Positions 1 through 11,079 of a DNA stretch of 64,000 nt are shown in pieces. Every line of letters starts with the position of its first letter. Position 1 is the first letter of the stretch. Source of the stretch: Bryobacterales bacterium (GTDB lineage: Bacteria; Acidobacteriota; Terriglobia; Bryobacterales; Bryobacteraceae); contig JADZAF010000034.1 in the NCBI GenBank assembly GCA_020852755.1, positions 48,605 to 112,604 on the forward strand. The letters are read 5' to 3'. Made by a program: the position numbers and the translations under genes. Under the pieces are notes generated by a model. The model had not been told where the DNA came from, made no database searches, and saw nothing but the letters and a program-made list of their open reading frames with translations.

Positions 1-1
1 G

Positions 2-1564
2 TACACCGCCAAGCTGCGTCTGGAACTGTTGCAGGACCGCGCCGCGGCGCCCGCCGGTAAACTGATCCTGGTCACCGCGATCTCACCCACCGCGCACGGG
101 GAAGGGAAGACGGTGGTCTCCATCGGCCTGGCGCAGGCCCTGGAACAGAGCGGGCGGCGGGCCATCGCCACGCTGCGCGAGCCCTCGCTGGGACCGGTGT
201 TCGGGCTGAAGGGCGGAGCGACCGGGGGCGGCCGCTCGCAGGTGCTGCCCAGCGACATGATCAACCTGCACTTCAACGGCGACTTCCATGCCGTCACGGC
301 GGCGCACAACCTGCTGGCGGCCATGATCGACGCGCACATCCATCACAACAATGCCCTGCGCATCGATGTGGACAACATCTTCTGGCCGCGCACCATGGAC
401 ATGAACGACCGCGCTCTGCGGCACATCATCGTGGGACTGGGCGGCAAGGCCAACGGGGTCCCGCGGGAGACCGGCTTCGTGATCACGGCGGCGTCGGAAG
501 TGATGGCCATCCTCGCCCTGGCCAACTGCCGGGCCGACCTGCGGCGGCGCCTGGGCGAGATCGTGATCGGTTTCGACCTGGACGGCCGGGTGCTGCGGGC
601 CGGCGACCTGGAGGCCACCGGGTCCATGATGGTGCTGCTGAACGAGGCCATCATGCCGAACCTGGTGCAGACCACCGAGCACACTCCCGCCCTGGTGCAT
701 GCCGGACCCTTCGCCAACATCGCGCACGGCACCAGCAGCGTGCTGTGCCAGAGGATGGGCCTGCAACTGGCGGAGTACGTGGTTAACGAGACGGGCTTCG
801 GGGCCGACCTGGGAGCCGAGAAGTACCTGGACATCGTGATGCCCTCGGCCGGGCTGAAGCCCTCGGCGGCGGTGCTTATCGCCACCGTCCGCGCCCTGAT
901 TGCGCACGGAACGCGGCGGGGGGAAGCCGGCACGGATTCCGCCGCCCTGCGGGCCGGGCTGGCCAACCTCTCGCGCCACCTCGAGAACCTGCGGCGCGCG
1001 GGCCTGCCGGTGGTGGTGGCGGTGAACCGCTTCAGCGGCGACAGCGAGCTTCACCTGCGCCTGGTCCGGGATTTCTGCCACGTGGCCGGGGTGGAGAGCG
1101 CCGTGGTCGAGGCCTTCGACAAGGGCGGCGAAGGCGCTCGTGAGCTGGCGGAGCAGGTCGTGTCGGCGGCGGAGTCCGCCTGCCCGGACCAGGTCCGGCC
1201 GCTCTACGGGCCGGAGTTGAGCCTGGAGAAGAAGGTGGAAGCGGTGGCCACGAAGGTTTACGGGGCCTCGGGCGTCTACTTCGAGACCGACGCGCGCAAG
1301 AAGATCCGGAAGTTCGCCGAAAACGGCTTCGGCCACCTGCCGGTCTGCATCGCCAAGACCGCCTATTCGTTCTCCGACGATCCGAAACTGCTGGGCGCGC
1401 CGGCCGGCTGGACGCTCACCGTTACCGATGCCCACCTGGCCGCCGGCGCGGGCTTCATCGTCGTAGTGGCGGGCAACATGCTGCTGATGCCGGGCCTGGG
1501 CAAGTCGCCCCAGGCGGTGCGCATGGGCGTGGACGACGGCGGGGGTATTCTGGGCCTAGCATAG
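2..1564 (+). CDS. fhs: Formate--tetrahydrofolate ligase, 5' end cut by window edge
   Basis: Cytoplasmic enzyme that makes 10-formyl-THF from formate, THF and ATP in one-carbon metabolism. The reading frame is open from base 2 (reads YTAKLRLELLQDR), so the TTG at 29 is not a real start and roughly 40 N-terminal residues lie outside the window; the family is about 555 aa. Visible motifs are the ATP loop (SPTAHGEGKT), the signature EPSLGPVFGLKGGATGGG, a second signature-like IATVRALIAHG, and the C-terminal MPGLGKSPQ, equivalent to MPGLPKxP in other members. Family assignment is firm. The DUF1326 gene follows 59 bp later with its own promoter. Confidence 0.95.
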   Translation, partial: YTAKLRLELLQDRAAAPAGKLILVTAISPTAHGEGKTVVSIGLAQALEQSGRRAIATLREPSLGPVFGLKGGATGGGRSQVLPSDMINLHFNGDFHAVTAAHNLLAAMIDAHIHHNNALRIDVDNIFWPRTMDMNDRALRHIIVGLGGKANGVPRETGFVITAASEVMAILALANCRADLRRRLGEIVIGFDLDGRVLRAGDLEATGSMMVLLNEAIMPNLVQTTEHTPALVHAGPFANIAHGTSSVLCQRMGLQLAEYVVNETGFGADLGAEKYLDIVMPSAGLKPSAAVLIATVRALIAHGTRRGEAGTDSAALRAGLANLSRHLENLRRAGLPVVVAVNRFSGDSELHLRLVRDFCHVAGVESAVVEAFDKGGEGARELAEQVVSAAESACPDQVRPLYGPELSLEKKVEAVATKVYGASGVYFETDARKKIRKFAENGFGHLPVCIAKTAYSFSDDPKLLGAPAGWTLTVTDAHLAAGAGFIVVVAGNMLLMPGLGKSPQAVRMGVDDGGGILGLA

Positions 1565-1596
1565 GCCCCGCGGCGCAATTTCGGAGTCCAGCTTGC

Positions 1597-1602
1597 TATA
1601 AT
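1597..1602 (+). promoter_or_regulatory. Extended -10 promoter element
   Basis: TTGCTATAAT contains a perfect TATAAT preceded by TGn, an extended -10. No convincing -35 is visible at 16-18 nt. It would start transcription about 15 nt before the DUF1326 start codon, leaving the GAGGAG ribosome-binding site at about 1611-1617 in the leader. Confidence 0.6.
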
Positions 1603-1623
1603 GCTCCTAAAGAGGAGCAGAGG

Positions 1624-2310
1624 ATGCGCAAGTTACTGGGAACACTTGTTTTCACGGTGTTTGTCTCCGCGGCCTGGGCCGCGTCCATTCCCTCGGGAAC
1701 CATTCACGGCAACTACGTTGAAGCGCGTAATGCGGATGTCTACACGGGACCGTGCTTCGCGAATTCCGAAGTCGGTCTGGTAGGCGAACTGGCGGTGTTC
1801 GGCTGGAACGTGACTCAAGGCGCCTGGAAGGGCGTGAAACTGGACGGCCTTTCGGTGGTGGGAGTCGTCCGTGCCAGCCACACGCTGGGCGACGTGGCGA
1901 AGTCGGCCTACCCGGTTAAGTCGGTCCTGGTGGTGGACGAGCGCGCCAACCTGGAACAGCGGCTCGCTCTGCAGAGCTTCGCCAGGCGGATGGGGGGCGA
2001 CCTCCTCCAGGACGTGGTCAAGGTCTACTATCAGCCCATCGATTTCGGGCTGGAGAACAACGACCTGCACAGCATGAAGGCCTCGCTGGTGGCGGGCAAG
2101 CTCGCCAGAATTCAGACCCGGGCGCTGAACGCCGGCGACCACCTTTGCAGCAACGAGGAGGTCTGGTACAGCCCGCTGACCAAACTGGACCACGCCATGC
2201 CGGCGGTGGCTGTCGCCAACCAGTACCGGGGCGAGGGCCTCGGCGCGCAGTGGAGCAGCCCGGACAAGCGCAGCTCGTTCCTGGGCACGTTCTCCGTGGC
2301 CGCCGACTGA
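1624..2310 (+). CDS. Secreted DUF1326-type protein
   Basis: 228 aa. ATG is preceded by AGAGGAGCAGAGG. Residues 1-19 are a signal peptide (basic start, hydrophobic core, AWA|AS). The mature N-terminus reads GNYVEARNADVYTGPCFAN, which resembles the opening of DUF1326 proteins (a GxYxEAR start followed by a GPCF cysteine). Only two cysteines remain after the signal, in GPCFAN and in HLCSNEE, so one disulfide or a metal/thiol site is possible. The function of DUF1326 is unknown. It is a single gene between fhs and an SDR, with nothing to tie it to either. Confidence 0.75.
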   Translation: MRKLLGTLVFTVFVSAAWAASIPSGTIHGNYVEARNADVYTGPCFANSEVGLVGELAVFGWNVTQGAWKGVKLDGLSVVGVVRASHTLGDVAKSAYPVKSVLVVDERANLEQRLALQSFARRMGGDLLQDVVKVYYQPIDFGLENNDLHSMKASLVAGKLARIQTRALNAGDHLCSNEEVWYSPLTKLDHAMPAVAVANQYRGEGLGAQWSSPDKRSSFLGTFSVAAD

Positions 2311-3235
2311 GCGGCTCCCCAACACTCTGGAACGAAGCCGCCGCTGCATGCCGGGTACGCGGGGACAGGCCGGTCGCGTGCTAGCATGAAGTGTTTTGGA
2401 CTCATTCCGAGATAAGGGTGTCTTAATTACCGGCGCCGGGCGCGGGATCGGGAAACGCCTGGCCATCGGCTTCGCTCAGGCCGGGGCCCGGGTCGGACTG
2501 CTGGCGCGCAGCCGGCCGGAGTTGAACCTGGCCAAGCTGGAGATCGAGCACGCGGGCGGGACCGCCATGCGGATCTGCGCCGATGTCCGCGACTACGATC
2601 AGCTGACCCGCGCGGTCGGGCGCATGACGGTGGCATTCGGCGGCGTGGACGTCCTGATCGCCGCGGCCGCGGTGCAGGGGCCGGTGGGACCGCTGGCGGA
2701 CGTCGACCGGAAGCGCTGGATCGAAACCATCGAGGTGAACCTGGTGGGCGTCATGAACGCCTGCCGCGCCGCGCTTCCGCAGATGATCCAGCGGCGCGCC
2801 GGCAAGGTCCTGGTCATCGCCGGAGGCGGCGCGGCCTACTCCCGTCCGAACTTCTCCGCCTACGCCGCGTCCAAAGCGGCGGTGGTACGGCTGGTGGAAA
2901 CGCTGGCCGACGAGGTGCGCGAGCACAACGTGCAGATCAACGCGCTGGCGCCGGGCGGGACCTATACCCACATGATCGACGAGATCATCCAGGCCGGGGA
3001 CAAGGCGGGGCACAAGGCCCTGGAAGAGGCCGTGCAACTACGGCGTACCGGCGGAACCAGCCCGGAAAAGCAGATCAGGCTGGCCCTGTTCCTGGCCGGT
3101 CCGCGCTCCAACCACATCAGCGGCAAGCTTATCCACGTCAATGACGACTGGCGCCGCCTGGAGGATGCCAATATCCACCCGGATTCACTCACCCTTCGGC
3201 GCATCACCAAGCCGCAGGTGGAGGAACCGGCCGCT

Positions 3236-6198
<2,963 letters not shown>

Positions 6199-6267
6199 CC
6201 GGCCGTCTCGTGGCGCGCGCCCCGCATGACAGGGTGTGCATCAAACCGCTTCCTTGGCTCGCGCTTC

Positions 6268-6290
6268 CGGCAGCGTGTGACCCGCTGCCG
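6268..6290 (+). terminator. Stem-loop downstream of ligA
   Basis: CGGCAGCG, 7-nt loop TGTGACC, CGCTGCCG: a perfect 8-bp stem 70 nt after the ligA stop, without a T-tract. Just upstream, 6243-6265 is a degenerate version of the dispersed REP-like repeat. The rest of 6199-6438 holds no gene; a possible -10 (TAGAAT, 6394-6399) serves the next gene. Confidence 0.45.
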
Positions 6291-6438
6291 CTATGCTTGC
6301 GCCGCCCTCCGGCCGGTACCTGAACGGCCTCTCACTTCTGTCTCGCGCGAGCCCCGCAAGACATTTTCACTATCATCCCGGTCCCACTAAAGATAGAATG
6401 GTCCTGACGGGCGCTCGCCCGGAGAGTTCGGGGCACGG

Positions 6439-8391
6439 ATGCATTCTGAGTTTGGGGAAGTTGAGAGGGAGCGGGTGTTCTCGGGGAGCGAGGCGACCGC
6501 ACGGGCGCTGCTGGAGTCGGCGGCCCAAGGCATCGTAATTGTCAACCGCGACGGCCGGATCCTGCAAGCCAACGCCAGGACCGGGGAGTTGTTTGGTTAC
6601 CAGGGCGAGGAGCTGATCGGACAGCCCATGGAGATCCTGCTGCCCGAATCTCTGCGCAGCCTCCACGCCCGCCAGCGGGAGGAGTATTTCCGCCGTCCTC
6701 GCAAGCGGCCCATCGGGATCGGGATGGACCTGGTGGGCCGCAGGAAGGACGGAAGCGAATTCCCCACCGAGGTCAGCCTCAGCTACGTCCGCGAGGGCGG
6801 CCAGTTGCTGGCCATCGCCTTTATCAGCGACATCTCGGAGCGTAAGCGCTCCGAGGAGGCGTTGCGGCAGGCTAACGAGACGCTGGCCGTGGTGATCAAC
6901 GCCTCGCCGCTGGCCATTTGGGCCTCGGACCTGGATGGCAACCTGACCTTGTGGAACCGGGCGGCGGAGCGCATCTTCGGATGGAAGGCGGAAGAGGTGC
7001 TCGGGCGGCCGCTGCCCCTGATCCCGCCCGGCCAGGAGGACGACTTCCGAACTTTGTTCGAACTGACCCGCAATGGCCAGGGCCAGTCCAACGTGGAGCG
7101 GATCCGGCTCAGAAAAGACGGCGGCCCGATCGCGGCCAGCGTGTGGACCGCGCCGCTGAGCGATGCGCAAGGCGCCATCCGCGGAGTGCTGGCCATCGCG
7201 GCCGACTCCACGGAGCGCAAACAGTGGGAAGCGCACCTGCGGCAGTCCCAGAAGATGGAGGCCATCGGCCGGCTGGCCGGGGGCATCGCGCACGATTTCA
7301 ATAATCTGCTGACCGTCATCACCGGCTACAGCGATCTGGTGCTGCGCGCCCTGGACAAGGCGAATCCCCTGCGGCGGGACATCGAGGAGATCCGCAACGC
7401 GGGCGAGCGTGCCTCCCGTTTGACCCAGCAGTTGCTGGCCTTCGGCCGCCGCCAGGTCAGCCAGCCCCGCGTGCTGGATCTGAACTCGCTGATCCGCGAC
7501 ATGCACCCGCTGCTGCGCCGGACCATCGGCGAGAATTGCGAGATCATCCCGGGTCTGGACCCCTCGCCGGCCTGCGTCCAGGCCGACCCCGGGCAGATCG
7601 AGCAGGTGCTGATCAACCTGGTGCTGAACGCGCGCGACGCCATGCCTCGCGGCGGCCGCATCACCGTCGAGACGGCCAACGTGGACCTGGGCGCCGAGTA
7701 TGTCCGGACCCACCCGGGAATGCAATCCGGCTCGTACGTCATGCTGGCGGTAAGCGACCAGGGCCACGGCATGGACGAGCAGACCCGGACTCACATTTTC
7801 GAGCCCTTTTTCAGCACCAAGGAAAAAGGCACCGGCCTGGGGCTGGCTACGGTCTACGGGATTGTGAAGCAGAGCCGCGGCGAAATCTGGGTGTACAGCG
7901 AGCCGGGTTTCGGGTCCACCTTCAAGATCTACTTCCCGCGGGCGTCCGGCGCGGCGGCCGGGGTCGAGCCGGCGGCGCTGCCGTCGGCCGCCGCGCGGAA
8001 CCCCGGGCGCAGCGAGACGATCCTGCTGGTGGAGGACGAAGAGGGCGTGCGCAAGCTGGTGCGCGAGATGCTCCGGCTGCGAGGCTACCGTGTTCTGGAG
8101 GCCGGAAGCGGCCAGGAAGCGCTGCGCATCGGCCGGGCGCACTCCGGCCCCATCCATCTTCTGCTCACCGACGTGGTGATGCCCCGCATGCAGGGCAGCG
8201 AACTGGCCAGGCGGCTGCTGGCGATGCGCCCCCGGCTGAAGGTTCTCTTCATGTCCGGCTACACCGACAACATGGTCCTGCAGCACGGGGTGCTGGAGGC
8301 CGGCACGGCCTTTCTGCAAAAACCCTTCACCGCCGAGCTGCTGGAGCGTAAGCTGCGCGAGGTGCTGGATTCCGGCGCCCGCACCGCCTAG
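6439..8391 (+). CDS. PAS-PAS hybrid sensor histidine kinase/response regulator
   Basis: 650 aa, no membrane segment, so a cytoplasmic sensor. Domains: PAS1 about 20-135 (IVIVNRDGRILQANARTGELFGY), PAS2 about 148-262 (AIWASDLDGNLTLWNRAAE), HisKA with H285 (GGIAHDFNNLLTVI), HATPase about 385-495 (NLVLNARDAMPRGG, GTGLGLATVYGIVK), linker, then receiver about 525-640 with phospho-acceptor D578 (LLLTDVVMP) and conserved K (LQKPF). The layout is that of complex NtrB-like kinases. The ligand of the PAS domains cannot be told. ATG at 6439 lacks a strong ribosome site; TAGAAT at 6394 gives a leader of about 33 nt. No separate output gene is adjacent. Confidence 0.93.
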   Translation: MHSEFGEVERERVFSGSEATARALLESAAQGIVIVNRDGRILQANARTGELFGYQGEELIGQPMEILLPESLRSLHARQREEYFRRPRKRPIGIGMDLVGRRKDGSEFPTEVSLSYVREGGQLLAIAFISDISERKRSEEALRQANETLAVVINASPLAIWASDLDGNLTLWNRAAERIFGWKAEEVLGRPLPLIPPGQEDDFRTLFELTRNGQGQSNVERIRLRKDGGPIAASVWTAPLSDAQGAIRGVLAIAADSTERKQWEAHLRQSQKMEAIGRLAGGIAHDFNNLLTVITGYSDLVLRALDKANPLRRDIEEIRNAGERASRLTQQLLAFGRRQVSQPRVLDLNSLIRDMHPLLRRTIGENCEIIPGLDPSPACVQADPGQIEQVLINLVLNARDAMPRGGRITVETANVDLGAEYVRTHPGMQSGSYVMLAVSDQGHGMDEQTRTHIFEPFFSTKEKGTGLGLATVYGIVKQSRGEIWVYSEPGFGSTFKIYFPRASGAAAGVEPAALPSAAARNPGRSETILLVEDEEGVRKLVREMLRLRGYRVLEAGSGQEALRIGRAHSGPIHLLLTDVVMPRMQGSELARRLLAMRPRLKVLFMSGYTDNMVLQHGVLEAGTAFLQKPFTAELLERKLREVLDSGARTA

Positions 8392-8414
8392 AGCGAAGGG
8401 CCAGGCAGAGCGCC

Positions 8415-9914
8415 ATGTTCCGCAAAATCCTGATCGCCAACCGGGGTGAAATCGCCGTCCGGATCATCCGGGCGCTGCGAGAGATGAACATCCGCAGCGT
8501 GGCCGTGTACTCGGACGCGGACCGCGCCTCGCTGCACGTGCGCATGGCGGACGAGGCGGTGCACATCGGCCCCTCGCCTGCGCCCGAGAGCTACCTCGCC
8601 ATCGAACGGATTCTGCATGCCGCTGCATCGCGGGGCGCCGAAGCCGTTCATCCGGGCTACGGCTTCCTGAGCGAGAACGCGGATTTCGCGGCCGCCTGCG
8701 AGGATGCCGGGGTGGTGTTCATCGGGCCTCCCGCGGAAGCCATGCGGAAAATGGGGTCGAAGCTGAGTGCGCGCCAGGTGGCGCGCGAGGCGGGCGTGCC
8801 CGTGGTTCCCGGCGCTGAATGCGGCATCGCCTCCCTGGAGGAGGCCCGGCGCACCGCCGCCGCTTTCGGATATCCCGTCCTGCTCAAGGCTTCGGCGGGC
8901 GGTGGCGGGAAAGGCATGCGCCTGGTGGCGGGTGACCACGAATTGGAGGCCGCCCTGCGCGACGCGGCGGCCGAGGCGCAAGCCGCTTTCGGCGATCCCG
9001 CGGTCTATATCGAGAAGGTGGTGGAGCGCCCCAGGCACCTCGAGGTTCAACTGATCGGCGACAAGCACGGCGACCTCGTGCACCTGGGCGAACGCGAGTG
9101 CTCGTTGCAGCGGCGGCATCAGAAAGTCATGGAGGAGTGCCCTTCCCCCCTGGCGGCCTCCCGGCCCGGCCTTCGAGAGCGTATGGGCGAGGCCGCCATC
9201 CGTGTGGCCCGCGCGGCCGGATACCGGAATGCCGGCACGGTCGAGTTTCTGGTGGACCGGGATGCGAACTTCTACTTTCTCGAAATGAACACCCGCCTTC
9301 AGGTAGAGCATCCCGTGACCGAGCTGGTGACCGGGCTGGACCTTGTGAAGCTGCAGATCCAGGTGGCGGCCGGCGAGCGCCTGCCTTTCGAGCAGGCCGC
9401 TGTCAGCTGGCGCGGCGCCGCCCTGGAATGCCGGATCTACGCCGAGGATCCGGATAACAACTTCTATCCTTCGCCCGGCCTCATCATGCGGCTGGAGCGG
9501 CCGGCCGGCCCTGGCGTGCGGCTGGACTCGGGCGTCTATCAGGGCTGGACCGTGCCGCTCGACTACGATCCCCTGCTCGCCAAACTGGCCGTGCAGGCGG
9601 CCACCCGGCAGGAGGCCATCGCCCGCATGATCCGGGCCCTGGATGAATACTATGTTGCGGGCATCAAGACCAACTTGAGTTTCTTCCGCCGGATTCTGGA
9701 GGACCCCGCGTTCCTGGCCGGCGAGCTGCATACCACTTTTATCGAAGAGTTCTTCGCGCGGCGAAAGCACAGCGCTCCGCCTGCGGACCCGGAACTCGAA
9801 GCCGTGGCTGCCCTGGTGGCCGCGGTTCATTCCGAACCGGATGGAGCCGGGCACTCGCCGCCGGCCGGCTGGAACCGCTGGCGGGCTGAGGGGCGGAGCG
9901 AGCAGCTGAGATGA
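8415..9914 (+). CDS. Biotin carboxylase subunit of acyl-CoA carboxylase
   Basis: 499 aa. ATP-dependent carboxylation of biotin on a carrier protein. It has the N-terminal biotin-carboxylase domain (MFRKILIANRGEIAVRIIRA), the ATP-grasp glycine loop (LLKASAGGGGKGMRL), the active-site region EMNTRLQVEHPVTE and the C-terminal domain. It is longer than AccC (about 450 aa) but lacks the fused biotinyl domain of propionyl/methylcrotonyl-CoA carboxylase alpha chains; that domain is encoded by the next gene, overlapping in ATGA. So this is a split alpha subunit. No carboxyltransferase (beta) gene is next to it, so substrate and partner are unknown. accD at 52 kb could in principle be a partner. Confidence 0.93.
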   Translation: MFRKILIANRGEIAVRIIRALREMNIRSVAVYSDADRASLHVRMADEAVHIGPSPAPESYLAIERILHAAASRGAEAVHPGYGFLSENADFAAACEDAGVVFIGPPAEAMRKMGSKLSARQVAREAGVPVVPGAECGIASLEEARRTAAAFGYPVLLKASAGGGGKGMRLVAGDHELEAALRDAAAEAQAAFGDPAVYIEKVVERPRHLEVQLIGDKHGDLVHLGERECSLQRRHQKVMEECPSPLAASRPGLRERMGEAAIRVARAAGYRNAGTVEFLVDRDANFYFLEMNTRLQVEHPVTELVTGLDLVKLQIQVAAGERLPFEQAAVSWRGAALECRIYAEDPDNNFYPSPGLIMRLERPAGPGVRLDSGVYQGWTVPLDYDPLLAKLAVQAATRQEAIARMIRALDEYYVAGIKTNLSFFRRILEDPAFLAGELHTTFIEEFFARRKHSAPPADPELEAVAALVAAVHSEPDGAGHSPPAGWNRWRAEGRSEQLR

Positions 9915-10408
9915 AGAGGCCCGTGCGGGTGGACCAGCGCGAAGACTGGCTCGAAATGACCCGGGAGGGCATCGAGTGCCGCTTCCGCTACGGTCCGGGC
10001 CCGGAGCAGACCGCGGTGCTCCAACAGGTGGAAGCCGGCGTCTACCTGGTGCTGATCGAGGGGCGGGCGTACGAGGCCAAGATCGAACCCGGACCGGATT
10101 GCCTCTATGTGGCCGCCGGAGGACGCCGTTTCGCGGTTCAGGTGCGCGATCCCCGCGCCTGGACGCCGAACCGGAAGGGGCTCCGGGGCGGCGAGCGGGT
10201 CAGCCTGACGGCCCCCATGCCCGGCAAGGTGGTGCGGTTGCTCGCCGCCCAGGGCGATCGCGTCGAGACGGGACAGGGAATCCTGGTGCTGGAAGCCATG
10301 AAGATGCAGAACGAGGTGAAGACGCCCCGGTCGGGCATCGTGGCTTCGTTGAAGGTGCAGACGGGCGACGCGGTAGGGCCCGGCCAGGTGCTGGCGGTGA
10401 TCGAGTAG
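9911..10408 (+). CDS. Biotin carboxyl carrier (biotinyl-domain) protein
   Basis: 165 aa. The C-terminal 75 residues are a biotinyl domain: TAPMPGKVVRLLAAQGDRV, biotin acceptor K131 in LEAMKMQN, and closing GQVLAVIE. The first 90 residues are beta-rich and may be the BT-like docking domain that in one-piece alpha subunits links biotin carboxylase to the biotinyl domain (inference). ATGA overlap with the preceding biotin carboxylase gene indicates translational coupling and one holoenzyme. Confidence 0.92.
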   Translation: MKRPVRVDQREDWLEMTREGIECRFRYGPGPEQTAVLQQVEAGVYLVLIEGRAYEAKIEPGPDCLYVAAGGRRFAVQVRDPRAWTPNRKGLRGGERVSLTAPMPGKVVRLLAAQGDRVETGQGILVLEAMKMQNEVKTPRSGIVASLKVQTGDAVGPGQVLAVIE

Positions 10409-10502
10409 CGGTCGTAAGGTGGCCGGCCCTTCATGTAAGGGATAAGCCGGATTGCCGCCCGGCCCGCTCCTCCCCCACCATGGACTACGAGGGAAGAGTG
10501 CC

Positions 10503-10697
10503 ATGCCCGCAATCGAGCCGCTCTGGAAACGAACCGTGTCCCGGCTGGGGAGAGACTGCTCCGGCCAGGACCTGATCGAGTACGCCCTGATGGCCGCCCT
10601 GGTCGCGGTGGCCTGCGGCGCCATCATGCCCCCGGTGGGCAACTCTATCAGCACCATCTTCTCGAAAGTCACCTCGGTGGCGTCGCTGGCGTCGTAG
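10503..10697 (+). CDS. Flp/Fap-type IVb pilin, orphan
   Basis: 64 aa. Start chosen at ATG 10503 because GAGGGAAGAG precedes it; an in-frame TTG at 10452 would add an implausible proline-rich leader. The protein has a short basic leader, then SGQDLIEYALMAALVAVACG, the Flp hallmark: prepilin-peptidase cleavage expected before the hydrophobic stretch, conserved Glu and Tyr at mature +5/+6, and one hydrophobic helix. Flp pilins normally sit in tad operons, but no cpa/tad gene is nearby, so assembly factors must be elsewhere. Confidence 0.85.
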   Translation: MPAIEPLWKRTVSRLGRDCSGQDLIEYALMAALVAVACGAIMPPVGNSISTIFSKVTSVASLAS

Positions 10698-11021
10698 GGT
10701 TGCGCACTCCGCCTGTCGATGGGCCGCGGAGGGTCCACCAGGGCGAAAGATCTCTACGGAAAACCGCTGCTGCCCGGCGTGAATTGCGGATAAGGAAGGG
10801 CGGCGCCGGGCCTTCAACGCTGCTCGTGACGGGCGGCAGGATCCGGTTCGGCAACCCGCGCGGCACAGCGACCCAATCTCACTCCGGACACGCCACCCAT
10901 CCCTCACCAGGAATCCAGCGAATCCTCCGGGCGGCGCTGTGACCAACCAGCGCTTCGGCGTCTTCCCTTCGGCAGGCCGCGCAGCCATTCCTCCAGCCCC
11001 TGATCGGCGGGTTCGGCCGTC

Positions 11022-11064
11022 TCCGGCGGCGCCACGGAATCAGGATGGCCGTGGCGCCGCCGGA
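11022..11064 (-). terminator. Perfect 16-bp stem-loop after TonB receptor gene
   Basis: TCCGGCGGCGCCACGG and CCGTGGCGCCGCCGGA are exact inverted complements around an 11-nt loop, 15 bp beyond the stop of the minus-strand receptor gene. No T-tract, so either a strong mRNA 3' hairpin or a Rho-assisted terminator; it could also end transcription from the Flp side. The remainder of 10698-11021 shows no gene or other signal. Confidence 0.6.
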
Positions 11065-11079
11065 CGTCTCATCGAGGAC

